This document shows, piece by piece, positions 43,913-57,903 of a stretch of 64,000 nucleotides of DNA. The position numbers and the translations under genes are program-made. Location of the stretch: positions 16,556-80,555 of the forward strand of contig JAXGGA010005175.1 in assembly GCA_038373865.1 (NCBI GenBank). Reading direction: 5' to 3'. Position 1 is the first letter of the stretch; each line of letters begins with the position of its first letter. The notes beneath the pieces are model-generated. The model was not told the DNA's origin and did not search any database. It saw only the letters and a program-made list of their open reading frames with translations. The DNA is from Uloborus plumipes (lineage: Eukaryota > Arthropoda > Arachnida > Araneae > Uloboridae).

Positions 43913-46900
43913 GAAAAAAAAAAAAACAATTACAGATATGTTATAGAAGAATGCATTTTTAAGCACAGTAAATAATATTTTAAACATAATATTTGTTCAT
44001 TTTTATACAATTATTCACAAACAACTCATTCTCATGGGAAGTTATCGAAATTTTAAATTTTAAAAGAAACATGCGAAGAAAATATCAAGAGTTTCCAAGC
44101 ACTGTCTACGTCGGCTCATGACAGCTTAAACCCCTTTTTTTATTTATGAAAGTTAGTGAATTGATTGCTTAAAATGTTATAATTGGTTATGTAGTACAGA
44201 AAGCGCCGCGAAGTTCTTAATTGCTGAATATAGCAGTTCCAAAGAGTGATTGCTTCAGATTTTGGAAAACTAATTATTCGGTAACAACTTTTTTAATAGT
44301 CTGCTATGACTGATAATAATGACTGTATTATATTAGACACCTGCTAAAATAAAGATATTTTCAGGAGAGAAACACAAAATGGCTGATTGTTCTAAATTTT
44401 TTTGAAGATGCAGGACTTACTGCCATCATTTGAGACTTTCAATACCTTTTGCATTCATTGATCTTTGTAAAACATACCGTGTTGCCCGCCCCCTTCTTTC
44501 CCCTTTGCATGAAACTGGCTGCACTGACCTCATCTATAGCGATAGATAGATTATATCACTAGCCCTATGCAATATTTCTTAGGCATCAATGATGAAGAAA
44601 CATGCTCGTACACACATGGTTCAAACTATGATCTCGGTGAAAAATAATTGGGTACTATTGTTGTTTTATGCAAAATATATTTTTCAAAAAACTCGGTATG
44701 CTGGGTCTAACTTGGTTTCCGTTTCGTCAATATCAGAAGCTGTCAGTGTTACGTAAAGGGGAAGTAAGTTAAAAGTGGGTGATCGGAAAGGAACGCAAAT
44801 GATTTGTCGTTCCTGTAGTGCATATTTTGCAATATGGAACTGATGATAAGGAATGATCAACGAAATTTTCTGCATAAGTTCTGGATAATAGTGACAGAGA
44901 TATTAATTGAACATTCATTTCAACATGTCATTTTTAAATCACAGTTTTTCAGGGTATTTGTTAAAAAATGTACTTTTTTTAGTGATTCAGTGTAAAGCGT
45001 ATGAATTTTACATCTCATTTAAAACTTAATAAAACTACTACGCCTTTATATTCATTCAAATACATGTCATGTCTTAAATTTATTCATAATAGCAGTAAAG
45101 GCTAGTTAAATTGCATAAACATTTTTTTTCCATTTTAATCTTAATACAATGTTTTTACAAAACATGTGGATTCATTATAGTTCGTATATAATTTTAAAAC
45201 TTTTTTTTAGCGAGCAGTATATGAATGAAAAATATCTTATTAACCTGAGATCATTTGCACATGATTCCGTAGTTCATCATTTCTATGTTGCTGGGGGGTA
45301 CAGAAAAACCCGAGCGAATCAGTTCGGGTTAAAGATGAAAACTTAGTATTCTCCATTATTTTGATTTTTTACGACCAAAACGAACGTCAATTTTGAACAC
45401 AAACGAAGTATTATCTTCGTGCTTTTCATTTGATATGAGTTTGAAATGTTCAATAATGGAACAATGCAGTAGTTTTTAATTTCTTTCATACAGAGAAAAT
45501 TTTCCTCGTAATTTTTCGTTATTATACATTTATTTTCCTTTACTTTTTCAAACTTCATTTTTTCTACTTTTCAGCTAATCAAAATTAAAAATTAATCCAT
45601 CTTAGTCGAAATATAACGAAATTAATTGAAATTCGGTACAATATAACTGAATTATTTTTTACCGTTCTCTTTCTTCGGTTTCAGTTCTAATTGCACAGTG
45701 AATGATCGTAAGAACAGAGTAACATTTAGAATTCGGAAAAACTGCGTTATAATTAATGTAGAATTTAACAACGCAAGCATTTCTCCACTTTATGTTTAAA
45801 GAAACAATTATAATGGCTTTTTCGAGTAAAACATTTTAAAAGGAGTTTTTCTCTTTCGTAACAATAATGGTATCTCAGGTGTCGTTGAAGCAGATTTTTT
45901 TTTCTTCTGTAAAAAAATTATGAAATAAGTATTATTAAACATCACTATTTTTTTCACTTAAAAACAAAGCCTAAAAAACATATGTATTTACATTTTAGCA
46001 AACAAAAAATAAATTTTAATTTAGCTATTTTAAATTAGAAAATTATTACATTTTGTTTCGGAAAAAAAAATTGCTAAACGAGGCCTTCTAATACACATGT
46101 CCAACATTTTCGCTTTTTCTTAGTATTGAAAGCAGATGAATAAAGAAATATTGATGCATTACAATAAAGAAGAATGAACGATTAGTTACATCTCTTCTGC
46201 GATCATCACCCATACCCAAAATTTAAAAAAAAAAAAAAAAAAAAACCTCCATTCACCAATAAACAAGTAGTTGCTGCATATAGAATTACAAAATTTCTGG
46301 ACCTCTTTCTACACCACTAGACATTCCAATTGATAAATATATCTCTTATAAACATGCTTTCTGTAGATTTTTGTAACATATTAAGTTGACAAACGGTATA
46401 AAATTAAAGTACGGTTTTAAAATACAAGTATTTGTATTCACTATTACTATTGGCATCTAAATAAGTTTTCTGTTACATGGCAGAAAAACACATTCCTTAA
46501 TTATTTAAGAGTTCTATTATTATTGGGATAAGAAAGATAGCAGTTGCACAAAAACGTTGCCTAGAACTCTTTTGATTTCATTTAACTGAACGATTAAAAT
46601 ATTTATAAAAAATCATTGGCTTAAAGAAAACTTTTAATGGGTTAAAAAGTTGTTAGAAACTTGTACCAAAACCAAAGAGTGAATACATTTGATTGCGTTT
46701 CTATAGAAGCTGGTATTACTTCCTAACCATCAAACTAGTAATTCTTAAAGGAAAAACTATTTTAATAAAAACACCGGGTCAAATTGGAAACTAAAATTGT
46801 TTTTTTCCCCGAAGTTTTGTGACACGTAAGTATGAATAAAATATCGAGCCTTTCACATAATTAGTTTCCAGTAGCCACTACAGCAGCAAAATCTGCTGAA

Positions 46901-49437
46901 CTTGGAAAGTATTCAACTTTTAGCACTATGTGTACTGCAGTACTTTTAGGAAGAGAACTTCATAGAAGAACTTGTTCAAAAACGAGTTGGAAATTTTTTA
47001 TTCAAAAAAAAAACTATAATTAGTGTTGCTTTCATTTTAAAAAGAAACAAACTGAATATTTGAAAACTTTGAAGTTTCCTATTTTCAAATTGATTTTTTT
47101 ATAGAATTTTTTTAAGAAGTTAGGAGTTAAATCGTGAAAATGATGGGAGTGAACTATATTCTGGCAATAAACAAAATACTAATGAGTTGTAAAGTGTTTG
47201 ATGTTTAACTGCGTAACTGAACAAATCATAGTAAATAATTAATATACCGCAAAATTTAAAGCGAATTAAAAGGAATTCATTGCAAAATATGAATTAAAAT
47301 TGCTATTTTTATTTCCGTGTACGTCGTATCATGCTGAATTTTATTCTTGCAATCTACATCAACCTAATATTTTGCACCTTAATTCACTTCGAATTCTTCT
47401 TCCCCTTTTTATTATAATTTGAAAAAACAATAAACAATAAATCTAACAGTATTTGTTTTACAGTGTAATATGGAGACGAGTACTTCAATTGAAAAGTATT
47501 GAAAAATATATTGGCCTGCAAAAGTGTGTATATATATATTTATTAAAATATCGATTATCTACGAAATTACTTATAAATATATAAGTAATCTTGTTACACT
47601 ATTACCTCAAAGAAATATTTAAATAGAATATTTTTATATTTTATGTTCTTTTATAAACTATCGTTAAGTGCACTAACTGACGGATATATTTTCAACATTA
47701 ATAGAAGTTTACATTAGAGAGCTCTTGACTTTAGTTTTTCGCTGTCTTTTTTTTCCCCACATTTTTTTAATTTACCGAAGGAACTAGTGTTTACTTGAGT
47801 AATGCTTACTTGTGTGTTATCAAGTTATATATGTTTGAACTTTTACGTTTAAATGTATTTCAAATGTTTTTCTGCGCAAGTTTTGAAACTTCTCTTGAGA
47901 AAGAAGAATTATTTTCATATTCCGCGTTTTAAATTACATGTTCGTTAAACATCGAAACAAGAAATTCGAATTCAAAACTCTAAAGAAATAATTTACGCAA
48001 CTTCGTATTCCCTATTTCATTTACTTTCAATTTTAAATCTCATCAGTTTCCCAAAAATATGTATGAATAAGAAGGAACGGAAATTAAATACATTTCCAGC
48101 TTAATATTCGTAGATAAGACTTAATGAAAGGTTAAAACATTCTCTGATTCGGCTTTAAAAAGCATACGTACGATATTGCAGATAAAACAAGATTATTTGC
48201 CGCAAAATTCAATAGCTGCATGAAATATGTCTAAGATATGCCAATGGATTAATGGGCTCGGAGGGTTTGTCCAACCAACCGCAGAGGAGAAATCGGAATT
48301 CCTGAAACATTAACGTGGCCGTTTATCATCACAAGCTATCTCCTACTGCATGTCCCGATGTACATGCTTTAGAGAGAATAAAACAGAAAATATTTCTTTG
48401 GAAATAATTCAAAGACTGGCTTTATTTTTTGTGTTAATAAAAATGTTACAAAATTACGATATTTTATTTTGTAGCTGTCATTGGTTGCTCGTTTTTCGTT
48501 TCGTACTTGTATTTAACTCCTTGAAAAAATTATTCAGCGTGTATTTCATGTTTTATCTTAATTAGCTGAAGAAAGGTTTTTTACTCTCTGTGGACATACC
48601 GGTAAACAGCCGAGTTAATTTTTAATAAACATCAATAAAATTCCGAAAATTTACAGATTATTTTCTTGGTAACACTGCGGGATTTTACGAGTTTCCACCA
48701 TATTTCTGGAAAAATCAAGGATCTTTGTAAATGAGTTTCCTAATCTGCTGCATGTTACGAGAATGTAGACCTTTTACTGTTGGCGAAAATATAATTAGCT
48801 GCCGGTTTCAAAACATACTGGGCGTTTTCATATGTTCAGTGTATCGCCTTTAGTTTAATTAGAGTCGGTCCAGAATAGCTGAAACCGTAATGGGGTGAAA
48901 TGCAGTCTTTGGACACGAGCTTTGCTAGAATTTCAGGCAAATGAGTATTTTGTTATTTGTTGAAAATTCTACATTAGCTTTTGCCACGTTCGTTAAAGTG
49001 CTTTAGCAGCTTTCTTGGTAAATCCGGAAGGTGCCAAGCTCTTACGAGAAATATATCTCAATTTTCTAGGAAGTTTCTTGGTTTGTTCCAAAAATATGAC
49101 TCACTTTTATTAGGAAAGCTTCTGAATTCTTCATAAAGATTCCATGTTAATTTCGTGCAGGTTACATGACTTTTACGGGGGGAGGGGGATTTTAAGGGGA
49201 AATCTTTCCAATTTTTGCCTGATATGTTACTGACAGAATTTTTGAACATTAGCCGCCCATGATTTTCCAGAAAGATCTGTGATTTTTTAGATTGAGTTTG
49301 TCTTCTTTGCTGAGTAAAATTAGTTATTAAAGAAAACTTATGTAATTCAGAACATAAAAATGCATATTTTTAATTTCGCTCATTTCATTTAACACACTGG
49401 AACTTTCAAACTCTGCGATACACTAATTCCAAGTTTA
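43913..49437. other. No gene recognised; probable upstream intron
   Basis: AT-rich, with a poly(A) tract near 46229-46247 and a self-complementary ATTACTTATAAATATATAAG region near 47568. The frame 44684-44875 (minus, 63 codons) lies in a less AT-rich stretch and is faintly like fragments of large mobile-element proteins, too weak to call. A less AT-rich patch at 48240-48330 has no open frame of note. Confidence 0.4.
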
Positions 49438-49439
49438 TA

Positions 49440-50964
49440 CACTGCGGTGCAAAAGTTTAGACAAAATGCAAATATGTGAATAAAAAGAAAACTATTCAAC
49501 GAAATGCTTTCAAATTTCTACTGCAGTTACACAATATGGTCCCACATACGTGTGTGGGGTTCTTATAACCACAACTGGAATCAAATTTTGGATATTACAA
49601 AAGACATTTTTTTACATTGTTGCAAAAGTTTAGACAATAATCAGATTTTATGCAAATATCCCTTTAAATGTAATTGGTGGAGGAAATGCGGGACTGTATT
49701 ATTCATTTATAAAGTGCAGAGATTGCTGAATAAATAATCAAAATCTCAAAAGCTCTTTAGTTCTCGCGTAAAGAAGATGAGAAAATTTGGAAGCCGAAAT
49801 TTGAAAATGAACCTACTTTATTAATTTTTTGTCTTTTAAATCGGCTCTAATATGGTAGTACATTATTTTTTACTTTGTGGAGAGCAAATTCAGACATGCG
49901 TATTGATCAAAAAGTCCAAGAAAATTATATTTCTTAAGGATAAGGGAATTGAAAAAACGGCTCAGACCGACGATTCGCCCCTTAATTCTACAAAACTTCA
50001 ACTTGGGTCAAAACAGCACGTGACAACATAAGTAGATGAACAACTGAATCGGAATGCATAAAAAAAACAAAGAATTGTGCTTGAGCCTTTTCGGAAAGAG
50101 TGTCCCAAATAAGCCAGATTTTATTGGTAAAAGCAGCACAGCATATGATCGTTTGATATTTCTCAAATCCCGCGAAAAGAATTATAATCCATCTAGGCCA
50201 TCCCAATTTTAATAATTTTTATCAAAGAAAGTACCATTCATTTTTTAGTCACAATGATACATATGCTGCTTTTCACATTAAAATTTGGCTTATTTGGGAC
50301 ACTCTGTCCGAAAAGGCTCAGGCACAATTCTTTGTTTTTTTTATGCATTCCGATTCAGTTGTTTATCTACTTCTACTGTCACGTGCTGTTTTTGACCCAA
50401 GTTGAAGTTTTGTGGGATTAAGGGGCGAATCGTCAGTCTGAGCCGTTTTTTCAATTCCTTCATCTTTAATAAATATAATTTTTCTTGGACTTTTTGATCG
50501 ATACGCATGTCTGAATTTGCTCTCCACAAAGTAAAACACAATGAACTACTATACTAGAGCCGATTTAAAGGACAAAAAATTAATAAAGTAGGTTCATTTT
50601 CAAATTTCGGCTTCCAAAATTTCTCATCTTCTTTACACGAGAACTAAAGAGCTTTTGAGATTTTGATTATTTATTCAGCAATCTCTGCACTTTATAAATG
50701 GATAATACAGTCCCGCATTTCCTCCACCAATCACATTTAAAGGGATATTTGCATAAAATCTGACTATTGTCTAAACTTTTGCCACAATGTAAAAAAATGT
50801 CTTTTGTAATATCCAAAATTTGATTCCAGTTATAGTTATAAGAACTCCACACACGTATTTGGGACCATATTGTGTAACTGCAGTAGAAATTTGAAAGCAT
50901 TTCGTTGAATAGTTTTCTTTTTATTCACATATTTGCATTTTGTCTAAACTTTTGCATCGCAGTG
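49440..50964. mobile_element. 1525-bp near-perfect palindrome with Tc1-like ends
   Basis: Two arms of about 700 bp are inverted copies of each other (49440 to about 50150 and about 50250 to 50964), with ends CACTGCGGTGCAAAAGTTTA (right end CATCGCAGTG, slightly changed) flanked by TA (49438-49439, 50965-50966). Both arms carry matching 77-codon open frames (49504-49737 plus, 50667-50900 minus), which simply mirror each other. Only about 100 bp at the centre is unpaired. No catalytic transposase motif is recognised. TA target and CACTGCGGTGCAAAAGT-type ends suggest a Tc1/mariner-derived foldback element; arm identity looks about 95% by eye. Confidence 0.9.
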
Positions 50965-50966
50965 TA

Positions 50967-52606
50967 TTCCTGTCACATACGATAAAAATAATCCGTAACC
51001 TACAAAAATTTTGAAGAATGAATTATTGCAGATCTCAGTGAAGCACAATTGCCTGGAAACTGAATGCGTTAAGGGTTTTTTTGGTTGATGGATTGCAGAC
51101 ACGTCTGCCAGATGTGTGTGACTGTTGTTTAAAAATGACTCGTAAAATCTATTTAACGATGATGAGTTTATCCTCTAAAAATGATGACACCGTTAATTGT
51201 AAACTAATTAAAGTAAAAAATAGAAATTAATCACATATTTTAAAACTACAAGTGGTATAAAAACTCAGATTATGCGTCATATAAGTTTGAAATACATTTT
51301 AGGAAATTACAAATAAAAATTCAATAAAGCAAGGAATTCTTTTTAATAAAAAGTATAAATGAAATACTTTGAAAACACAAAACTTAGGATGGCTTTATAA
51401 TGTGCATGTAATTTTTGTCTTTACCGCATTTTAAAATTATTAAATATTAATATATGCTAAGTTTCTTGTTCATTAGAGGAATAGGAAATATCACGTTTTG
51501 CTTTTCTCTCATGACGTAAACTATGAACTATTTACTGGAAAAGTTTATTAACTTGTCATTTTGCATAGCTTATTTCTTTAATTCTTCATGAAAAACTTTT
51601 TTTAGTCTATCTGATTTTATGTGTAAACAGGTTGTGGTTTTTAAATACATAGAAATAAAAAAAGCAGGATTCAATATATATTTGAAGAACAGTGTCAAAC
51701 ATTGGATCGTATTCTTTCCCAATTTTGAAGTATTTGAAGATAAATTTGAGCTTTAGGACTGTTAGATGAGTTAATTTTTAATTAAGAAGTTATATTTTCA
51801 ATTCATTTGTTATTGCTTTTCAATTATTTGGAAAAATAAAGCAATGAACAATAACTAATAACAACATTGATTCATATTTTCCAAAATATACAAATTCCCT
51901 ACAATACTTTGTAGCTCAATGTGTTTTTAAATACGGTCCTGACATCTTAGTTAAGCTCTGTAACTAAGTGTCATTAAAAAATAATAAAAATTACGACTAT
52001 AATTTTCGAAAACATATAGCAGAAAAATATAACGCTCAAAATTTCTTGTTTAAAAAAATATTTTCTGAAACTACCATAAATTTAAAGAATGAATGTTATC
52101 CCTAAGATTTGAGTCAATCGTGCCACCCTCTTTTGTTATTTTTCTCCTACCCCTCCAATATTACGGAAAACACCCATAAATGTCCAGAGAGAAAAATGTC
52201 CTGATGCAATCGATAAGAAGTTGTGCTCAGTGTTGGATGTAAAGAGATGGGTAGAAACGGCCCTTGGGAGGACCAAGGATGTGTAGCAAAACATGCATAA
52301 GTTTTTGTTTTGCTTTATCTGCCGTTCCGAACCTTTTTTTTACTGTCTCGAGAAAGTGCTCCTTTCAAGAATTGAGCATGGAAACGCTCTGATGTAAGAC
52401 TTTTGGTGGGGATGAACTCTGTCTTCTTACTGAATTGATTGATGATGTAGATCTGAAAAGTGATATATGTGAGAACAAAAACAGCGAACTGAGGCTGTCT
52501 CTCTCTCTTTGTTTTTTAAATATAATCTTCAGCGTTAAGCTTTTGAGGTTTTTGGGATTATTCTCGTGTTTGTACGATTTTCATACTTTGAGCTTAAAAT
52601 ATTCAT
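50967..52606. other. No gene recognised
   Basis: AT-rich; a less AT-rich patch at 52180-52320 has no clear open frame. The frame 52435-52638 runs into the next MITE and is not a gene. Confidence 0.4.
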
Positions 52607-52610
52607 TTAA

Positions 52611-53108
52611 CCCATTAATACCTAGCTTCCCTTTTTAAGGACGGTCCAAAAAGTGTGTCTGAATTTTCCAAAAATGAACATTTCAACCAAATAATAGTGT
52701 TCAATTATTACTTTGGTACTGTTTCAATTCATTATTAACAGATTGCAGCATATGACCATTGTAAAGTGCGGTCTGCAGCCATTTTATTCTGATCGCTATG
52801 AAGAACTACATCGTTCACAATCTCAAGAAAAAAAGCTAAGGTTTTTAAATTATTCCCAACTTTCCCATTTGTTAATTGCTGCTTTTATTTCCTCCTATGA
52901 AATGTCGTTTTAAATATTTTATTGTAGGCAGAAAAAAGCTTTATTAAAAAAAGTATGTATCCTCTGGGGCCTAGCGTCTTTTTTAAAGACGATTTTTCTT
53001 TTTTTAATAAAAAAAATATTTTTTACATGATATTTTCCTGTATAATAAACACCATTTGTTACCAGTATACGAAATATCTTTGGGGAAAAAATGTCAGGCA
53101 TTAATGGG
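52611..53108. mobile_element. 498-bp piggyBac-type MITE, copy 2 (long form)
   Basis: Ends CCCATTAATACCT and GGCATTAATGGG are flanked by TTAA (52607-52610, 53109-53112). The first 140 bp match copy 1 (33064-33285). The right part contains a second, diverged CCTAGCGTCTTTTTTAAAGA block (52970-52990), like the subterminal hairpin at the left end. Whether this is the fuller ancestral form or a fusion of two MITEs cannot be told by eye. Confidence 0.85.
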
Positions 53109-53135
53109 TTAAACTATTGATTTAGAAAAAATGTA

Positions 53136-54428
53136 CCGTAAAATGGGGTATATAGGAACATCGGGGTCAATCGGAACAAAACTTCCCGACCGTACAGAAA
53201 TTCTTCATTAATATACTATTGGATATTTTTCGCCATTCATTTTTTTTCGGAAGGTAAGATCATAAAAAGTAGAAAAAATTACTTTTGTCAATCTGAAAAC
53301 GTTACTGGCTTATAAGAAGGGCTGCACGTGGAATGCTAGAACACATCACGTTTTCATAAACTGCAAAACTTCATATGTAAGTACAAACCTTCTTATAATT
53401 TAAACCTAAGAGTGGTATGTTTCAATTAAGCATGTATCTGAACAACTGAATACTACATTAGAATTTACATTTTTTAAAATATGTGTCATAAAAATTAAGA
53501 ATTCTGAAAAATGATGTAGGAAAAAAAATTGAGGGGTGTATCAGAACGCTTGGTTCTGTTGTTCCAGTTCAAACTTATTTAAAGGAAACTGTTTAAAAAT
53601 CAAGATTCTAACCCCAATTTCTCTAGTCAAGACAAGAATAAGGATTCATAACTGTTTATCTCTTCTCGTGAGCAACTAGATCTTAGAATGACAGAAAGGT
53701 GCAGATTTAAAAAGATTTTTGCTCCAGGGAGATTTCTTTTTACCTAAAATACATGGATGAAAGTCATACAGACTTTATGTAGCAAAATTCCAGCACACAA
53801 ACAGTGATGACTACATGGGAAAATCTTACAGGACAATCCGCAAAACCCAGAGATGTCAAGAAACTAAAGAAAAGGCAGCGTTCATTCCAAATGATGTTAT
53901 GAAAAAACTTAAATCATGCCACAACTGCTAGTTTTAAGGCCAACTACATATTTGTGGACGATATGAGTGACTTTAATTTATGTTACAGGGCTTTGCATTT
54001 TAATTCAAAAGCATTTCTTAAAATTAATTTTAATTTTTCACGAGTCCAAAATTATTTTTAATTCTGAAAAATTATAAATGTTTACTGGTATAGAAAATAA
54101 ACTTTTATTTGACAGTAACTATCTGCTCTTATACTCCCCTATCAATAATACTCATGTTTGTGAGACCTATCACAGGCTAAATTGAAAAAAATTAAAATTT
54201 TAACATTTGTTCCGATTGACCCCTCTCAGCGGGGTAATTCGGAACACCTCTAAATTCCTATGTATATAAATAATAACTGTTCGAAATGTTTTGTGTTTGC
54301 TTGGAATATCAAAAGCAAAGCAAGACCGAAGTTTTTACCCAAAAAATCAAATTAAAAAAAAAAAATCTTTTAACTACTTTTTTTCACAATTAAAGGTGAA
54401 AAGTGTTCCGATACACCCCATTTTACGG
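53136..54428 (+). mobile_element. Complete 1293-bp TA-site element (family L), non-autonomous
   Basis: The left end CCGTAAAATGGGGTATATAG and right end CCGATACACCCCATTTTACGG (last 20 counted inward) are inverted repeats flanked by TA (53134-53135, 54429-54430). The interior is the inverted relative of 1-1126. A second inverted pair, TTCCGATTGACCCCTCT facing AGCGGGGTAATTCGGAA (54211-54244), lies about 190 bp inside the right end. A decayed peptide resembling KPRDVKKLKKRQ occurs near 53845-53880 and DYIFVDDMSD-like sequence near 53945, shared with the other copy; this may be the residue of a lost open frame. Confidence 0.9.
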
Positions 54429-54430
54429 TA

Positions 54431-57400
54431 TTTATTTTATTTAAGTTTTTGTAAGGTTAAATTTACTAAATCAGCTGACTCGTGCGAAGCATTTCCGCAT
54501 GAACTCAGTCCAAGAACACAGAATGTACACGAGGTAGGTGCGAAATCGATATAAAACTGGTAAAAAATGTTAAACGAATGTAAAATCGTGGCTGAAAAAA
54601 AAACCGGTTAACTAAGGTAAGGGGAGGAGAATTAATTTGTGTGACGCAATGAGTGCGATAACTTTGTATGGCCACCTTTTACTAATTCAAAATACATTTT
54701 AACTCTCTGACAAAATGTTTTTGCACTAAGTTAATTCGCAATTGCTATTTTTTTTCTCAAGTTTTGACTGAAGTAAAAACCAATGCTTGAGTATCTCTTT
54801 ATTATAAACTTTTCAAAAATGGTACAAAATCACTTAATATTGAATGGTATATAATCTTTTCTTTTCGAAGACAAAAAGTTAAAAAAAAGTCCCCAAAAAT
54901 GGACCATTAAATAAGAAAATTAATGCCTGTGTATTTCTTCCCTCAAACATAAACTGTAAGATTCTGAATCTAGAGGTACAGTTTAATTATTACAGTAGAA
55001 CCTCTCTTTAATCCGAATTAATTAGACCGAGGTGATTTCAGAATATCAAACTGTTTGGACTACAGAACAAATGCTTTTCAATTTCTTCTTTTTAAATTGA
55101 TTCCAAAGCGAGAGTTTTTCTCTGAGCCATACTAAAAATGTCAGAATTTTTTAGAGTTTTTCTTATGACCAATCAAAATGTTTACTAAAAACGCTTTATT
55201 CATTTAAAATTACGATGTATTGCAAAAAATAATGGCACCATAACTGTATTGCAATATTACTCTCGGTGTAAAATATCTGTTTAGCTGATTTCACCAAACC
55301 TTAAATAGCCTAAAAGAAATACAGTGCTAAATCATAATCGACGATAACACAATCACTTTCTTAAATTAAAACAAACAGTTTTAAGTGCCCTCTTTTATAG
55401 TGTTAACATGAAATAGGCAGAAAGCTGAATAAAGTTTATTTTTAAGTAAAAATAATTGAATTTTAAATTCGTACAAAAACTACGGTTGAAGAATATATTC
55501 TCAAAACTTTCCTATGTAGCTTGCTAATGTTGCTTATTCTATTAAAAATGTAGCTTCAAGAGTCGCGGTAAGGAAATTATGGCGCAGTGTATAAAATATA
55601 TCGTTTACCTCTTTTTCAGTTCAAGAACATTTAAAGAAATTCAATTATTACAAAATGTGCAAACAAGAACCATTTTTCAATGAAACAAAGCATTCACAAA
55701 GTTTTGTTCAGTAAAACACATATTAAGCAGCAAAATTTTTCCCATAAAGATTTTACTACTCCATACTAGAGCAATAAAATTCTTAGAAAGCTGAAAAAAA
55801 AAGTCAAAATCTATAAACTCACGAGCGAAATTAACCTCACGTGAAGCTCTAAGAAACTCGAAATCTCATACCATCTAATGTCAAGGAAAATGCGACATAT
55901 CGAGACATGAACAAGTTAAATCTCTCATAATCAATGAATTACGGAAGTCGAAGACCATTACAAGCGCTTTCAAAAATAGCTCTGGGCAAAAAGAAAGCCT
56001 AATGGTAGTGCCAAGAACGCAATGGTGGGACACGAGAAAAATGGGTTAAGATCAGGATATCTGACAAGTACCATTTTACACTTTTCGAAGCTGATGAGAG
56101 ATTAAATGAGAGTGGGGGACCACATCAGGACTTGTCTTTCGCTTGTCAACCTCGAATGCTTAATCCCTCGGATAAGAAGAAATAATTACTTATGACGTAG
56201 ATTATATCTTTTTAACTTCCATACGGGGTTACCATGCAGTAGCAAATTGTTTTATCATGAGCTTTACTTTTTCCGGGAGAGACGTAGATTTTAATTACGG
56301 TTCATGTAATTAAGGTGGGTTCGAAATATTGCTTGCATATTTTTAAGTAATAGTGATTATTGGATAGAAAGGAGAATAGATAAATTCTAAAAATGTCCTT
56401 TGGGAGAAAACGAAATATGACTATATAGTAAAATTTAATTATAGAAAAGCAAAAGTGTTCAATGTAAAATTTATTTGCACGAGTATGAATTTTTAAGCAT
56501 TGTTTGAACTTTATTCCTGAAATTTTAAACTTTGGCTTTTAACTGCGATATATTAAAACATGAGGAACCATTATATACCACCATATAAAGTATCAATTTC
56601 CTAAAAAAAATATTATACTTCAAAGACAATGATTTGCACGTGCTTCGTGGGTGACCGTACGGTCACTCCTAATGAGTATTTTTCAAGTATAAGAAAACTT
56701 TGAGAAAATCATAGAACTAATCATATTATGACACATTACTGTTCTTTAAAAGCGAATATTTTGCTTTTAAAAGCCAAAGTTTAAAATTTGAACAATAATG
56801 AAATGTAAATAGATGAGTAAAATATTTAATTTGTGCAAATTGTATAAGCATGAATCATATACAGGACGTTTTCAATGTCATATTTTGAAAGTGGTTTTAA
56901 AACTAATTGGATAAGGTCTTTGATTTTTAACTGTTTATTACAGATGATCTCTTAAAATCATTTCATATTTTTTATAATCATGTCGATGATTTTATAGGTT
57001 TTGCCATTCTGATTTATCTCTACTAACATTCTGTGTTCTTTAAAAGTATTATACTGGTTATAAAAACCAAAATTAGGGCAAGCCATTAAGTCTGACCGAA
57101 ACATAAAATGTTGACTCTCTGTTTCCAGATTTTTTTATTTTTCAAAATAAATAGTTTACTTCCAAATGATATCATTTTTTTTCTCCATCGGTGAATGCTA
57201 TAAAATACTGATTGTCCATAAAAATGATATAATATTATTTCTGAGAGAAGACATAAAAGTAATAAAGTAATGTTCAATGGCGAAAAAAGATAGATGACGC
57301 ATTAAGACTGCAATGAATCGGAGAAGTAATAAAGCAATCAATTAGAAACACAGTATATAAAATAAAGATGCGCCATTAAAGCTGACTGATACTTGCTGTG

Positions 57401-57901
57401 ATAATCTTCTATCAAAATAAAGATAATAATCTCACTAAATTTCAGAGACTCGTTAAAATAAAATAAGAGAAATAATTAAAGAACAGCTAGCATGAAAATG
57501 TAAACATAGACTTGATAAGTATTCAAATTATCGCTGTACACAAAAAAGAAGTTATAGATGGATTAGTTTTGAAGCCGATACTAAGAATTTCGTAAAAGAA
57601 GTCAATATAATGAATTTGGAAACATTGATAAGAGTGTAAAAAGATGTAAAACATTGGATTGATTTTTTTTCTAAGAAATTATTTTGTTAGTCAGGAATTG
57701 ATTATCAACGCTGGTACTAAAAACAGTATTGTCAGAACAGCAGAGTAATAAAATAATGTGAAACATATAATGTCAATTAGTAAATTATCTATAGCGCTTT
57801 TATCTTTTTATTTATTTATTTATTTTGATTTATTTAATATTTTTAAATGGTATTTTTTGCCCGGAATATCGCAAATGAAAAATAACTGATCTCTGTCGAT
57901 A
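54431..57901. other. No gene recognised; possible Tigger-type end and a perfect palindrome
   Basis: At 54993 CAGTAGAACCTCTCTTTAAT followed by CCGAATTAATTAGACCGA resembles the well-known Tigger/pogo terminus; a matching right end was not found, so it may be a fragment. GTGACCGTACGGTCAC (56651-56666) is a perfect 16-bp palindrome. AAATCAGCTGACTCG to CACGAGGTAGGT (54468-54535) could be read as a tiny exon but has no support. Confidence 0.4.
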
Positions 57902-57903
57902 TA

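Noticed and set aside
44684..44875. 63-codon minus-strand frame faintly like fragments of large mobile-element proteins
   Set aside because: The similarity is only an impression of a few spaced residues and has no catalytic motif; too weak to annotate.
49504..50900. Two matching 77-codon proteins in opposite orientation
   Set aside because: They are mirror images from the palindrome arms, with no domain; shared sequence here is not evidence of selection.
54468..54535. Possible tiny plus-strand exon ending CACGAGGTAGGT
   Set aside because: The upstream acceptor is weak and there is no partner exon or domain.
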